64,000 bases of DNA from Apibacter muscae (GTDB lineage: Bacteria > Bacteroidota > Bacteroidia > Flavobacteriales > Weeksellaceae), in contig NZ_SELG01000024.1 of the NCBI RefSeq assembly GCF_007845635.1, positions 59,572-123,571 on the forward strand. The letters are read 5' to 3'. Below the pieces are notes generated by a model. It did not search any database. It had not been told where the DNA came from and saw only the letters and a list, made by a program, of their open reading frames with translations. Positions 34,752 to 43,651 of this stretch are shown here, piece by piece. Both the position numbers and the translations under genes were made by a program. Every line of letters begins with the position of its first letter. Position 1 is the stretch's first letter.

Positions 34752-35006
34752 ATGGCAAATCATAAGTCAGCATTAAAAAGAGTAAGACAAGCTCAGGTAA
34801 AAAGATTGCGTAATAGATATTACCATAAGTCTGCAAGAACAGCTATTAAAGAATTGAGAGCTGAGACTGAGAAATCTGTTGCTTCAGAAAAGTTACCTAC
34901 TGTTTTTTCTAAAATAGACAAGTTAGCAAAAAGAAATATTATTCATAAGAATAAGGCTTCTAACTTAAAATCTAAATTAAATAAGTTTGTAAACACTTTA
35001 GCGTAA
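34752..35006 (+). CDS. rpsT: 30S ribosomal protein S20
   Basis: This 84-residue basic, helical protein binds 16S rRNA early in 30S assembly. The N-terminal ANHKSALKRVRQAQVKRLRN and the C-terminal IHKNKASNLKSKLNKFVN are typical of S20. It lies between tRNA-Gln and tRNA-Glu. The tRNA-Glu starts 18 bases after the stop and shares the terminator at 35101-35131, so they may be co-transcribed. Confidence 0.97.
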   Translation: MANHKSALKRVRQAQVKRLRNRYYHKSARTAIKELRAETEKSVASEKLPTVFSKIDKLAKRNIIHKNKASNLKSKLNKFVNTLA

Positions 35007-35024
35007 GCATCTATATAAGATTAT

Positions 35025-35096
35025 GGCCCGTTCGTCTATCGGTTAGGACTTCAGATTTTCATTCTGGCAAGAGGGGTTCGACTCCCCTACGGGCTA
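35025..35096 (+). tRNA. tRNA-Glu (anticodon TTC)
   Basis: Acceptor arms GGCCCGT/ACGGGCT pair with a G-U first pair. The anticodon stem TCAGA/TCTGG has the loop TTTTCAT (anticodon TTC). The T arm is AGGGG-TTCGACT-CCCCT. The discriminator is A, and CCA is not encoded. Confidence 0.96.
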
Positions 35097-35100
35097 CTTT

Positions 35101-35131
35101 AAACCACTAATTATAATTTAATTAGTGGTTT
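35101..35131 (+). terminator. Terminator after rpsT / tRNA-Glu
   Basis: A 12-bp stem (35101-35112 with 35120-35131) is followed by a T-run. Confidence 0.88.
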
Positions 35132-35528
35132 TTTATATTCTAATTCTATCACAATCTTAACCATTTAACTTTTCTATACAACATTTACATTAATATTTGA
35201 AAATCAAATTTTTATATAATTTTTTGCTAAATAAATATGGGTTGAGATTAATTAAAAAAATAATTTCAGTGATTTTAAAGTCTAGATATCCAAATCAATA
35301 ATTTCACTTTTATATTTCTACTAAATATTACTTATTTACTCAAAATTTAGTTTAATCCAAAACATAATTTAAATTTAATTAAAATATACTATTATATATA
35401 TTCTTATTTAGATTTTATATTAATAGCGCATTTATGATAATTATTAGTTTTTATTTTTAATAAAATAAATATTTTTATATCCTATAATCATATTTATAAT
35501 ACTAAATATAAAAAATAAAACTTTTATT
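35132..35528. other. Long AT-rich gap upstream of the nitrite reductase operon
   Basis: About 400 bases without a gene. I find no full TAnnTTTG element near 35529 and no TTGAT-N4-ATCAA FNR site. The only clear symmetry is ATTTGA-AAA-TCAAAT at 35195-35209, whose spacing is wrong for an FNR/CRP half-site pair. The nirK promoter must lie here or be of another type, possibly activator-dependent. Confidence 0.5.
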
Positions 35529-36569
35529 ATGTTAAAAAAAATATACCGCTGCTTTATTGGATTATTTATGATTACAAATTGTATCTTATGTCATAAAAAC
35601 AATCCAGGTTCTTCATTATCCAATACCTTAAAATCCGAAGAAATAGAAACCCAAGGAAGCGTAGAAGAAGCTGAAATTACTTCTCCTCCAAATGTCCCTA
35701 AGCCTACCGGGAATAGAGCTGCAAAAAAAATAATTGTCAGACTGGAAACTATTGAAACTGTAAAGGAACTTGCCCATGGAGTAACCTATGATTTTTGGAC
35801 TTTTGATGGTACAGTGCCAGGTTCATTTGTAAGAGCAAAGGTTGGCGACGAAATAGAACTTCATTTAAAAAATAATGAAAATAGCACCTTCCCTCACAAC
35901 ATTGATTTACATGCTGTCAATGGTCCCGGAGGAGGGGCTGCTGCTACTTTGGTACCCCCCGGCAAGGAAGCTACCTTTACTTTTAAAGCATTGAACCCAG
36001 GTTTATATGTTTATCATTGTGCAACCGCGCCCGTGGGTATGCATATCGCCAATGGAATGTATGGATTAATACTTATAGAACCCGAAGAGGGTTTACCTAA
36101 GGTAGATAAAGAATTCTATATCATGCAGGGAGATTTTTATACTAGCGGTAGCTTTGGAGAAAAAGGTTTTCAAAAATTTGACATTAACAAAGCCATTGCT
36201 GAACATCCAGATTATGTTGTTTTTAACGGGCATACCAATTCATTGATTGGTGAAAATGAATTAAAAGTAAATGTCGGAGAAACTGTACGAATTTTTGTCG
36301 GTAATGGTGGTCCAAATTTAACTTCGTCTTTTCATATTATTGGAGAAATTTTCGACAAAGTATATATGGAAGGTGGTAATCAAATTAATGAAAATGTTCA
36401 AACCACTCTTATCCCTCCGGGTGGTTCTGCAATTGTAGAATTTAAAGCTACCGTTCCTGGAGAATATGTAATTGTAGATCATGCAATTTTTAGAGCTTTT
36501 AATAAAGGTGCCTTAGGAAAAATTAAAGTATCTGGAAAAGAAAATCCTAAAGTATTTTCTGCTAATTGA
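35529..36569 (+). CDS. nirK: Copper-containing nitrite reductase, AniA-type lipoprotein
   Basis: NirK reduces nitrite to nitric oxide outside the cytoplasm. The 346-residue two-cupredoxin enzyme has type 1 copper ligands His123, Cys164, His172 and Met177. It has type 2 ligands His128, His163 and His318 ([15 protein letters not shown]), and the catalytic pair Asp126 (HNIDLHA) and His269 ([14 protein letters not shown]). The sequence around these sites closely follows the AniA type of Neisseria, an outer-membrane lipoprotein. The N-terminus (FMITNCILC) also looks like a lipoprotein signal, followed by a Ser/Glu/Pro-rich linker. It is the first of four genes with a SUMF1-like protein, a SCO chaperone and a cytochrome c. 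Confidence 0.95.
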   Translation: MLKKIYRCFIGLFMITNCILCHKNNPGSSLSNTLKSEEIETQGSVEEAEITSPPNVPKPTGNRAAKKIIVRLETIETVKELAHGVTYDFWTFDGTVPGSFVRAKVGDEIELHLKNNENSTFPHNIDLHAVNGPGGGAAATLVPPGKEATFTFKALNPGLYVYHCATAPVGMHIANGMYGLILIEPEEGLPKVDKEFYIMQGDFYTSGSFGEKGFQKFDINKAIAEHPDYVVFNGHTNSLIGENELKVNVGETVRIFVGNGGPNLTSSFHIIGEIFDKVYMEGGNQINENVQTTLIPPGGSAIVEFKATVPGEYVIVDHAIFRAFNKGALGKIKVSGKENPKVFSAN

Positions 36570-36596
36570 GAATTATATCTCTAAAAATTTTAGCTC

Positions 36597-37424
36597 ATGA
36601 ATATTCAAGGTTCAAGTATTTTAATCGTTTTTTTTATAATTATTTCGTGCTTTCCAAATTCCAATCATGAAAGTTTAAAGGAAAATAAACAATTAGTACC
36701 TAATAAAACTTTTTCTTCTAAAAAAATGAAAATAATTGAAGAAGGATATTTACATTCATTTTTTAGCAAAGATTCTACGAATAAAATATATATCCAAAGC
36801 TTTCTTCTAGATGAGGCCCCTGTAACTTTAAAAGAATATTTAAGGTTTGTTAAAGAAAATCCTGCTTGGGCTAGAAGCCGAGTTATAGAACTATATGCAG
36901 ATAAGGATTATTTAAAAAACTGGAAATCTGATTTTGAACTTCCTGAACATATCAGCCCTGAAGCTCCAGTCACCTATGTTTCTTGGTTTGCTGCTAAAGC
37001 TTATGCTAAAAGTTTAGATCAAAGATTGCCTACTACCGATGAGTGGGAGTATGTTTCTTCTGCCGATGAGTATACAGCTAATGCAACTGATAAAGAAGAA
37101 TTCACCAACTACATATTAGCTTCCTACCAAAAAAAGTTTAGAAATAAACTTCCTGTAAAGCAAAACCATCCAAACTTTTATGGAATTTATGATCTATATG
37201 GTGTTGTCTGGGAATGGACGGAAGATTTTAACTCTGTAATGATTTCCGGAGAATCAAGAAACGATAATACAATTAATAATGAGAATTTATTTTGCGCAGG
37301 GGCTGCATTGACCACTTCTGATCTTAAAAATTATGCAGCATTTATCAGGTATGCAATGAGAGGGGGAACAAAAGCAAATTATTGTATTCAGAACATGGGC
37401 TTTAGATGTGCAAAAAATCTTTAA
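36597..37424 (+). CDS. nirV: NirV-like SUMF1/formylglycine-enzyme-fold lipoprotein
   Basis: The 275-residue protein has a lipobox (IIISC, Cys18) and a SUMF1/FGE-sulfatase-type C-lectin-like domain. Motifs are LDEAPVTLKEYLRFV, APVTYVSWFAAKAYAKSL, RLPTTDEWEYVSS, and DLYGVVWEWTEDFNS, ending in a GFRCAK-type tail. NirV proteins of this fold are found next to nirK in several denitrifiers; their exact role is not known, and they usually lack formylglycine-generating activity. It starts 27 bases after nirK. It probably resides at the membrane facing the periplasm and may help NirK maturation, which is inference. Confidence 0.85.
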   Translation: MNIQGSSILIVFFIIISCFPNSNHESLKENKQLVPNKTFSSKKMKIIEEGYLHSFFSKDSTNKIYIQSFLLDEAPVTLKEYLRFVKENPAWARSRVIELYADKDYLKNWKSDFELPEHISPEAPVTYVSWFAAKAYAKSLDQRLPTTDEWEYVSSADEYTANATDKEEFTNYILASYQKKFRNKLPVKQNHPNFYGIYDLYGVVWEWTEDFNSVMISGESRNDNTINNENLFCAGAALTTSDLKNYAAFIRYAMRGGTKANYCIQNMGFRCAKNL

Positions 37425-37436
37425 AACATTTTACTA

Positions 37437-38006
37437 ATGAAAAAAATTATATATGTAATTCTGTCCCTTTTAACTTTTTTTTCTTGTACAAAAGAAAATA
37501 ATCTAGCGATTCTTCCCAACTCCATTTATAATTTAACTTCTAAATGGGAAAATCAAAACGGAGATACTATTGCTCTTTCGGATTTAAAGGGTAAAGTAGT
37601 TGTATTAACAATGATTTATACTTCATGTAAAACAGCTTGCCCTAGATTAACTGCTGAGATGAGGGAAATATACAAAAATGTAAATATTAAAAACTCTCAA
37701 GATATACGGTATGTCCTTGTCTCCATAGACCCAGAAAATGACAACCCTCAAATCATGATGGAATATTTATCAAACAACAAATTCAACGATATTGAATGGT
37801 TATTTCTACGTAGTGACGAAGAGAGCACCAAAGAATTGGCGAACACTCTTTCCGTTAAATACAAGCAAATAGACCCGGTTGAATTCTCACATTCAAATAT
37901 AATCAGTGTTTTATCAAAACAAGGTGAATTAGTCCATCAAAAAAATGGATTGAATACAGATATCGATCCAATTGTTATGAAAATAAAAAATGAATTAAAA
38001 AAATAG
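37437..38006 (+). CDS. SCO1/SenC-family copper chaperone (lipoprotein)
   Basis: The 189-residue thioredoxin-fold protein has a lipobox at Cys17 (FFSC). Its copper-binding residues are Cys64 and Cys68 (YTSCKTACPR) and His152 (VEFSHSNIISV). SCO proteins deliver copper to cytochrome oxidase CuA, nitrous oxide reductase, or copper nitrite reductase. Within this operon the likely client is NirK. It begins 12 bases after the nirV-like gene and 5 bases before the cytochrome gene. Confidence 0.92.
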   Translation: MKKIIYVILSLLTFFSCTKENNLAILPNSIYNLTSKWENQNGDTIALSDLKGKVVVLTMIYTSCKTACPRLTAEMREIYKNVNIKNSQDIRYVLVSIDPENDNPQIMMEYLSNNKFNDIEWLFLRSDEESTKELANTLSVKYKQIDPVEFSHSNIISVLSKQGELVHQKNGLNTDIDPIVMKIKNELKK

Positions 38007-38011
38007 AGATT

Positions 38012-38401
38012 ATGAAAAAAGTGTTAATAGTTATTTTTAATGTACTCCTTATGGTTAGTTGTTCTAATGATGAAGAATCTAAAATCCTAACCTCTTCCTC
38101 TTCACAGGTAAACCATGAAGTAAAAGCTGTAGAAAATACTCCCCCAGAGCATAAAGGTAAATTAGCCATTGAAAATTCTGATTGTTTATCCTGCCATAAA
38201 GAAAATGCAAAACTTATAGGGCCATCATTTAAAGAAATTGCAGATAGATATTCCAATAAAGATATAGATGTTCTTTCAGACAGAATTATCAATGGTGGTA
38301 AAGGAAATTGGGGAGATATACCTATGCAAGAACATCCTAATTTAAGCAAAGAAGAAGCAAAAATTATGATTGAATATATTTTATCTTTAAAAAAGATATA
38401 A
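38012..38401 (+). CDS. Monohaem c-type cytochrome lipoprotein
   Basis: The 129-residue protein has a lipobox at Cys17 (MVSC), a linker, then one haem motif CLSCH (Cys58, Cys61, His62). The sixth ligand is probably Met105 in the DIPMQEHPNLS segment, as in class I cytochromes c551/c552. A C-terminal helix (EEAKIMIEYILSLKK) completes the fold. As the last gene of the nirK operon it is the likely electron donor to the type 1 copper of NirK. Confidence 0.92.
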   Translation: MKKVLIVIFNVLLMVSCSNDEESKILTSSSSQVNHEVKAVENTPPEHKGKLAIENSDCLSCHKENAKLIGPSFKEIADRYSNKDIDVLSDRIINGGKGNWGDIPMQEHPNLSKEEAKIMIEYILSLKKI

Positions 38402-38457
38402 GATAAACCTTGTAAGAATTATTAAATAATCACATACCATACATTTACAAATCTTTC

Positions 38458-38465
38458 TATATTTG
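38458..38465 (+). promoter_or_regulatory. Predicted pyrH promoter, -7 element
   Basis: TATATTTG matches TAnnTTTG 48 bases before the pyrH ATG. A small hairpin (ATTCTC at 38478-38483 with GAGAAT at 38491-38496) lies in the leader. Confidence 0.5.
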
Positions 38466-38513
38466 TATTAATCTATTATTCTCCGTAATAGAGAATCAAT
38501 TAATAACTTTAAT

Positions 38514-39221
38514 ATGAAATATAAAAGAATCCTTCTAAAATTAAGTGGAGAAGCTTTAATGGGAGATCAACAATATGGAATTGATCCCAGTATTCTTCAA
38601 AATTATTCACAACAAATCAAAGAATTGGTGGATATGAGAGTTGAAGTTGCCATTGTTATTGGAGGAGGAAATATTTTTAGAGGAGTTTCTGGGGCCGCCA
38701 CTGGAATAGACCGTGTACAAGGTGACTATATGGGAATGCTAGCAACTGTGATTAATGGCATGGCTTTACAAAGTGCTTTAGAATCCGCTGGTGTCAAAAC
38801 TAGGTTGCAAACGGCTATTCGAATGGAACAGGTAGCAGAACCTTTTATTAAAAGAAAGGCAGATAGACATCTTGAAAAAGGTAGAGTTGTTATTTTTGGT
38901 GCAGGCACTGGAAATCCTTATTTTACAACAGATACAGCAGCAACACTAAAAGCTATTGAAATTAATGCTGAAGTTATATTAAAGGGTACTCGTGTAGATG
39001 GTATTTATAATTCAGATCCTGAAAAAGATAAAAATGCTGTTAAGTTTAATAGTATTTCCTTTGAAGAAGTTTACAAAAAAGGACTTAAAATTATGGATAT
39101 GACTGCCTTTACTTTAAGCCAAGAAAATAAACTTCCTATTATTGTTTTTGATATGAACAAAAAAGGCAACTTAAAAAAAATTATTGAAGGAGAAGATGTT
39201 GGTACGCTAGTAACCATATAA
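38514..39221 (+). CDS. pyrH: UMP kinase
   Basis: PyrH phosphorylates UMP to UDP. The 235-residue amino-acid-kinase-fold protein has [14 protein letters not shown] at the N-terminus, the GGGNIFRG glycine loop, the [12 protein letters not shown] substrate motif, and DGIYNSDP near the ATP site. It precedes frr, a very common neighbour. Separate promoter elements in front of each gene suggest they can be expressed independently. Confidence 0.97.
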   Translation: MKYKRILLKLSGEALMGDQQYGIDPSILQNYSQQIKELVDMRVEVAIVIGGGNIFRGVSGAATGIDRVQGDYMGMLATVINGMALQSALESAGVKTRLQTAIRMEQVAEPFIKRKADRHLEKGRVVIFGAGTGNPYFTTDTAATLKAIEINAEVILKGTRVDGIYNSDPEKDKNAVKFNSISFEEVYKKGLKIMDMTAFTLSQENKLPIIVFDMNKKGNLKKIIEGEDVGTLVTI

Positions 39222-39234
39222 TCATTTAATATTT

Positions 39235-39242
39235 TATCTTTG
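39235..39242 (+). promoter_or_regulatory. Predicted frr promoter, -7 element
   Basis: TATCTTTG matches TAnnTTTG and ends 28 bases before the ATG at 39271. It is located just past the pyrH stop. Confidence 0.5.
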
Positions 39243-39270
39243 CAATCACATTAAGTGTATCTTGAAAATT

Positions 39271-39825
39271 ATGGAAGAACTATCATTAATCGTTGATACG
39301 ACTAAAGAAAGTATGGAATCTGCAATAAATCATTTGCAAATTTCTTTCAATAAAATTAGAGCGGGTAGAGCGAATCCTGCCATGTTACAATCTATTATGG
39401 TGGAATACTATGGAGCCCCAACTCCTCTATCTCAAGTCGCCAATATTTCAGTACCTGACGGTATGACCTTAAGTATACAACCCTGGGAGAAATCTGTTTT
39501 AGGAGCTATAGAAAAAGCAATTTTTCAATCTAATTTAGGCTTTACACCTAATAACAATGGAGAAACGATTATCATAAATATTCCTCCATTAACAGAAGAG
39601 AGAAGAAGAGATTTGGTTAAGCAAGCAAAAGCAGAAACTGAAAATTCAAAAATTGGAATTAGAAAAGCTCGTCAAGAAGCGAATGCGGATATAAAAAAGA
39701 TAGAAAATTTATCTGAAGATCTAAAAAAGGATGGTGAAGACCAAATACAAACTTTAACTGATAATTATATTAAAATAGCGGAGGACTATCTAAGTCAAAA
39801 AGAGAAAGAAATTATGACTGTTTAA
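39271..39825 (+). CDS. frr: Ribosome recycling factor
   Basis: RRF splits the post-termination ribosome with EF-G. The 184-residue protein shows the tRNA-like helical pattern with FNKIRAGRANPAML, SQVANISVPDGMTLSIQPW, and IPPLTEERRRDLVKQAKAE. I use the ATG at 39271; an in-frame TTG at 39262 adds three residues and is less likely. A strong terminator follows 20 bases after the stop. Confidence 0.97.
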   Translation: MEELSLIVDTTKESMESAINHLQISFNKIRAGRANPAMLQSIMVEYYGAPTPLSQVANISVPDGMTLSIQPWEKSVLGAIEKAIFQSNLGFTPNNNGETIIINIPPLTEERRRDLVKQAKAETENSKIGIRKARQEANADIKKIENLSEDLKKDGEDQIQTLTDNYIKIAEDYLSQKEKEIMTV

Positions 39826-39844
39826 AATAATTTAAAAGGATTAG

Positions 39845-39873
39845 AGGTCGGTTTCTTTCAAGTAAACCGACCT
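39845..39873 (+). terminator. Terminator after frr
   Basis: A GC-containing 10-bp stem (39845-39854 with 39864-39873) is followed by a run of T. Confidence 0.9.
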
Positions 39874-39893
39874 TTTTTTATTAATCAAAATTT

Positions 39894-40745
39894 ATGTCAA
39901 AAAATATTACTATTATAGGATTAGGTTTAATTGGGGGATCAATTGCTCTCGATTTAAAAAAAGTTGGTTTTGCCAAACAAATTACAGGAGTTGATCAATC
40001 AAAAGAACATGAAAATGAAGCTCTAGAGCTAGGGATCACAGATAAAATTGAATCACTTGAAAATGCTGTAATGTTTGCTGATATTGTTATTTTAGCGACT
40101 CCCGTAAATGTAAGCATTGCCTTACTACCTAAAATTTTAGACTTAATAAATCCTAATACAGTAGTTATGGATGTAGGTTCTACAAAGACTTCTATCATTG
40201 AAGCTATTAAAGATCATCCTAAAAGAAAATCTTTTGTTCCTACCCACCCTATGGCTGGTACTGAATACAGTGGGCCTTCAGCCGCTTTTCATGGCTTATT
40301 TAAAGATCGCGTTGGGATTATATGCAACTCTGAAGAATCTTCTCCTACTGCTGTTCAATTAATTTCAGAGCTATATTTTCATTTGGGATCTCGGTTGATA
40401 TTGATGAATGCAGAATCTCACGATGAGCATGTAGGATACGTTTCTCATCTTTCTCATGCAATTTCTTATGCTCTTGCCGTTACAGTTTTAGAAAAAGAAC
40501 AAAACGATGCTGCTATATTTAATTTAGCAGCCGGAGGATTTAGCTCTACTGCACGTCTTGCAAAAAGTTCTGTAGATATGTGGTTGCCTATTTTTGAGGA
40601 AAATTCTAAATATGTACTTCCAATTCTCGATTTATATTTAGAGAATTTGAATAAGTTTAAATCATACTTAGAGAATAAAGACTCTCAAAAATTATTTGAT
40701 TTTATTAAAACTGCTAATGCAATTAAAGATAAACTTCAAAAATAA
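39894..40745 (+). CDS. tyrA: Prephenate dehydrogenase
   Basis: TyrA oxidatively decarboxylates prephenate to 4-hydroxyphenylpyruvate in tyrosine synthesis. The 283-residue protein has the NAD-binding GLGLIGGSIALDL motif, DVGSTKTSI, the substrate histidine in FVPTHPMAGTEYSGP, and the helical SHLSHAISYALA segment. There is no fused chorismate mutase or ACT domain. It starts 20 bases after the frr terminator, so it may be driven by a weak promoter that I could not see. Confidence 0.93.
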   Translation: MSKNITIIGLGLIGGSIALDLKKVGFAKQITGVDQSKEHENEALELGITDKIESLENAVMFADIVILATPVNVSIALLPKILDLINPNTVVMDVGSTKTSIIEAIKDHPKRKSFVPTHPMAGTEYSGPSAAFHGLFKDRVGIICNSEESSPTAVQLISELYFHLGSRLILMNAESHDEHVGYVSHLSHAISYALAVTVLEKEQNDAAIFNLAAGGFSSTARLAKSSVDMWLPIFEENSKYVLPILDLYLENLNKFKSYLENKDSQKLFDFIKTANAIKDKLQK

Positions 40746-40772
40746 AAAAGTAGAAATGGTTTCTACTTTTTT
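40744..40772. terminator. Bidirectional terminator between tyrA and the NlpC gene
   Basis: A 13-bp stem (40744-40756 with 40760-40772) has A- and T-runs on both sides, between two convergent genes. Confidence 0.88.
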
Positions 40773-40776
40773 ATTT

Positions 40777-41394
40777 TTAAATAATACGTCTGATTTTTTT
40801 AACTTTCCCTTTCCAATATTTTTCTTCTAAAGAACTTATCATCACTCCCTTGGAGGTAGAGGCATGAATGAAAAATATTTCTCCTGATTTGGAAACGTTT
40901 TGCACTATTCCTACATGATTTATTGCTCCTCCTCCTGTAGCAAAGAATATAAGATCTCCTTCTTTAACATTAGATATTCTTATCTCTTTACCCTCCTTAG
41001 ACATATCAATAGACCTTCTGGGTAACTTAACATCTATTTTTTGGTAAGCATTACATACCAACCCCGAACAATCAATACCGCTAGAAGTATTCCCACCAAA
41101 TTTATAAGGAGTTCCTTTATACTTCTCTGCTTCTTTAATTACAGTTTTAACCTCTTTATTAGATGCTGATGAGTTTTTAGAGCTTAAAATTGATCCTTTT
41201 GTTTCTTTCTTTTTATTATTTACTACTTTGGGTAAAGCTGAACTATTCTTATTGCTCTGATTTGAAGTATATATATGGCTAGAACTTGGTTTTCTATTCT
41301 TGGTGGATCTTGTTGTTTCGTAGGAAACACAAGAAGTTATAAATGTTAAACCAAAAATAATTGTTAATATATTAAAAAATGAAGTATATCTCAT
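40777..41394 (-). CDS. NlpC/P60-family cell-wall peptidase (lipoprotein)
   Basis: The 205-residue protein has a lipobox at Cys22 (ITSC), a Ser/Lys/Asn-rich linker of about 60 residues, and a C-terminal NlpC/P60 cysteine peptidase domain. The catalytic residues are Cys109 (GIDCSGLVC) and His160 (INHVGIV), with a third polar residue at His177. Such enzymes cleave D-gamma-glutamyl-meso-DAP bonds in peptidoglycan stem peptides. It is a single gene ahead of a terminator shared with tyrA. Confidence 0.92.
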   Translation of the reverse strand: MRYTSFFNILTIIFGLTFITSCVSYETTRSTKNRKPSSSHIYTSNQSNKNSSALPKVVNNKKKETKGSILSSKNSSASNKEVKTVIKEAEKYKGTPYKFGGNTSSGIDCSGLVCNAYQKIDVKLPRRSIDMSKEGKEIRISNVKEGDLIFFATGGGAINHVGIVQNVSKSGEIFFIHASTSKGVMISSLEEKYWKGKVKKIRRII

Positions 41395-41468
41395 TGGATC
41401 AGTTGTTCTTGAATGTTAGGCTAATTTAAAAATATTTTGATAATAACTCCTTTGCACTAGTTTACATT

Positions 41469-41945
41469 TTATAATAAACCCTCTGAGTGAGTAGTTCTTT
41501 CGTATTCTGAATCTATCTTTAAATGATCTTTTTTTATTGCCGATGTTGCTAAAAAATCTACTCTTTCATTTTCTGGATGCCCATTATGCCCTTTAACCCA
41601 AATAAAATTTACTTTGTGCTTCCTATAAACTTTTAAAAATCTAAGCCATAAATCTGAATTTTTAACTTTTGAAAAACTCTTTTTTTCCCATCCAAAAATC
41701 CATTTCAAGTTGATTGCATCTACCACATACTTTGAGTCTGAATAAATTATTACTTGTTGATTGGGCTTAGTAATATTTTCTAAAGCTACAATTACAGCTA
41801 ATAATTCCATGCGATTGTTAGTAGTGAGACGAAATCCTTCTGAAAATGTTTTTTCATATGAAGTACCCTTTAAACGCATTAGAATTCCATATCCTCCTTT
41901 TCCTGGATTTCCGGAGGAAGCCCCATCTGTAAAAACTTCAATCAT
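41469..41945 (-). CDS. rnhA: Ribonuclease HI
   Basis: RNase HI cleaves the RNA strand of RNA-DNA hybrids. The 158-residue protein has the catalytic acidic residues in EVFTDGASSGNPGKGGYG, NNRMELLAV and YSDSKYVVDA, plus the basic handle (EKKSFSKVKNSDLW) and the WVKGHNGHPENERVD motif. It follows the HAD nucleotidase gene by 7 bases and is probably co-transcribed with it. Confidence 0.96.
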   Translation of the reverse strand: MIEVFTDGASSGNPGKGGYGILMRLKGTSYEKTFSEGFRLTTNNRMELLAVIVALENITKPNQQVIIYSDSKYVVDAINLKWIFGWEKKSFSKVKNSDLWLRFLKVYRKHKVNFIWVKGHNGHPENERVDFLATSAIKKDHLKIDSEYERTTHSEGLL

Positions 41946-41952
41946 TGTTTTA

Positions 41953-42657
41953 TTAAAGAATACTTATTAATTCGTTTAATTTTTGAATTACTTGGAAACC
42001 CTTATTTAGGTTTTCATTTTTATGATTATAATCAAAGTAGATTGCTTGCATTCCAATCTTGGAACTTCCAATAATATCAGACTCCCAATCATCTCCAATA
42101 AAAACGGATTCTTCCGCTTTTGCATTGGCTTTGGATAATCCTAAATGAAATACTTCGGGGGCTGGCTTTCTTTTATTTATTTCTTCCCCACTAGTGATTG
42201 TACTTACAAAGTTTTTTATTGCTGTATCATTAACTTTTCTATAGGTTTGTTCCTTAAAACCGTTGGATACTATATGCAAAGAATAATTTTTTTCTTTTAA
42301 GTATTTAAGCGTTTCTTCAGCACCATCAATCAAATAATTATTTTCGGTCATTTTTTTTAAAAAATTCTCATTAAAATAATCTTGGATGTCTCTATCTTCA
42401 ATTCCATACTCTTTAAAAGTTAGCGTAAATCTTCTATCTAAAATATTTTGTTTTGTTATCTTATTTTCTCTATATAATGCCCAAAGATTTTCATTTCTAT
42501 GGTAATAATTACGGTAAAAATCTGAAAAATTTAATGAATACTTTTCTTCAATATTTTTTTCATGATACATTTTCTGAAGGGTTAACTTAGAATTTCTATC
42601 TGTATCCCATAATGTATTGTCTAAATCAAAAAAAAGATGTTTAATTTCTTTTAACAT
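41953..42657 (-). CDS. YjjG-family HAD nucleotidase
   Basis: The 234-residue HAD-fold phosphatase has motif I FFDLDNTLWDTD, motif II (HIVSNGF), and motif III/IV (KRKPAPEVF, FIGDDWESDIIGS). The helical cap and the LWDTDRN start fit YjjG-type 5'-nucleotidases, which act on pyrimidine nucleotides including non-canonical ones. It lies 10 bases after menA and 7 bases before rnhA. Confidence 0.86.
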   Translation of the reverse strand: MLKEIKHLFFDLDNTLWDTDRNSKLTLQKMYHEKNIEEKYSLNFSDFYRNYYHRNENLWALYRENKITKQNILDRRFTLTFKEYGIEDRDIQDYFNENFLKKMTENNYLIDGAEETLKYLKEKNYSLHIVSNGFKEQTYRKVNDTAIKNFVSTITSGEEINKRKPAPEVFHLGLSKANAKAEESVFIGDDWESDIIGSSKIGMQAIYFDYNHKNENLNKGFQVIQKLNELISIL

Positions 42658-42667
42658 TTTTTTACTT

Positions 42668-43591
42668 TTAAAGGCTTAAACCCATCCCAAATAAAACTGA
42701 AAATAGAAGTGCTATAAATGCCACCGGTTTCATATATAAATCCAATTTTTGGGGTTCTTTAGTGTATAATATTTTTCTTCTAATTATAGTGGTTGGTATA
42801 AATAAAAGAAAAAATATAAAGGGTTTTAATGATTCTAAATTTTCTAATTGAATAGAAATTGTTTCCTTGTTTATTAATAAGAATACTAAACAAAGAATAA
42901 AAGGTAAATTCATTAAAAGTAATTGATAATATTTGGCATTTTGAAATCCTATTCTTAAAGCAAATGTATTCTTTCCACTCATTCGGTCGGATTCAATATC
43001 CCTCATATTATTAAGATTTAAAACCGCTACACTAAATAATCCAACGGCGGATGCGGGTAATAAAATGCTCCAATTCAAGGTGTGTGTATAAAGATATTCA
43101 CTTCCCAAAACAGCAACCCAACCAAAGAATATAAATACGAACAAGTCCCCTAAGCCCATATAACCGTAAGGTTTTTTACCCATGGTATAAAAAATAGCTG
43201 CCAATATACAAGCTATTCCTAAACCAATAAATATAAAAAAGTCTTTCCAATCTCCAGGTATAAAAGCATACCATAATAAAGCAATTGCTGAAATTAGGGA
43301 AAGAATTGTAGTTATTATAATTCCTCTAAACATCGTTTTACGGGAAATTGCTCCACTTTGTATGGCTCGTTGCGGGCCTATTCTATGCTCGTTATCCGTT
43401 CCTTTTACCCCATCTCCATAATCATTGGCAAAGTTAGAAAGAACTTGAAATAAAATTGTTGTTGAGCAAGATAAGATAAAGATTATTCCATTAAAATCTC
43501 CTTTCCATTTTGCTAATAATCCTCCCAAAATAATTCCACTTAAAGAAAGTGGTAAGGTTCTTGGTCTAGCTGCTTCAATCCATGCTTTCAT
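42668..43591 (-). CDS. menA: 1,4-dihydroxy-2-naphthoate polyprenyltransferase
   Basis: MenA attaches the isoprenoid tail in menaquinone synthesis. The 307-residue UbiA-family membrane protein has about nine helices, the aspartate-rich prenyl-diphosphate motif NFANDYGDGVKGTDNEHRIG, and the second acidic loop NNMRDIESDRMSGKNT. Menaquinone is the expected quinone of Flavobacteriia and would feed both oxygen and nitrite respiration here. Other men genes are not in the window. Confidence 0.95.
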   Translation of the reverse strand: MKAWIEAARPRTLPLSLSGIILGGLLAKWKGDFNGIIFILSCSTTILFQVLSNFANDYGDGVKGTDNEHRIGPQRAIQSGAISRKTMFRGIIITTILSLISAIALLWYAFIPGDWKDFFIFIGLGIACILAAIFYTMGKKPYGYMGLGDLFVFIFFGWVAVLGSEYLYTHTLNWSILLPASAVGLFSVAVLNLNNMRDIESDRMSGKNTFALRIGFQNAKYYQLLLMNLPFILCLVFLLINKETISIQLENLESLKPFIFFLLFIPTTIIRRKILYTKEPQKLDLYMKPVAFIALLFSVLFGMGLSL

Positions 43592-43651
43592 GTATTTATT
43601 TATTTTAGTAATATGAAGTTTATATAAATTATTCCTTCATAATAGTTTATA

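Noticed and set aside
35195..35209. ATTTGA-AAA-TCAAAT as a possible FNR/CRP site for nirK
   Set aside because: The half-sites are separated by 3 bases rather than the 6 between TTGA and TCAA in FNR/CRP sites, and it lies more than 300 bases from nirK.
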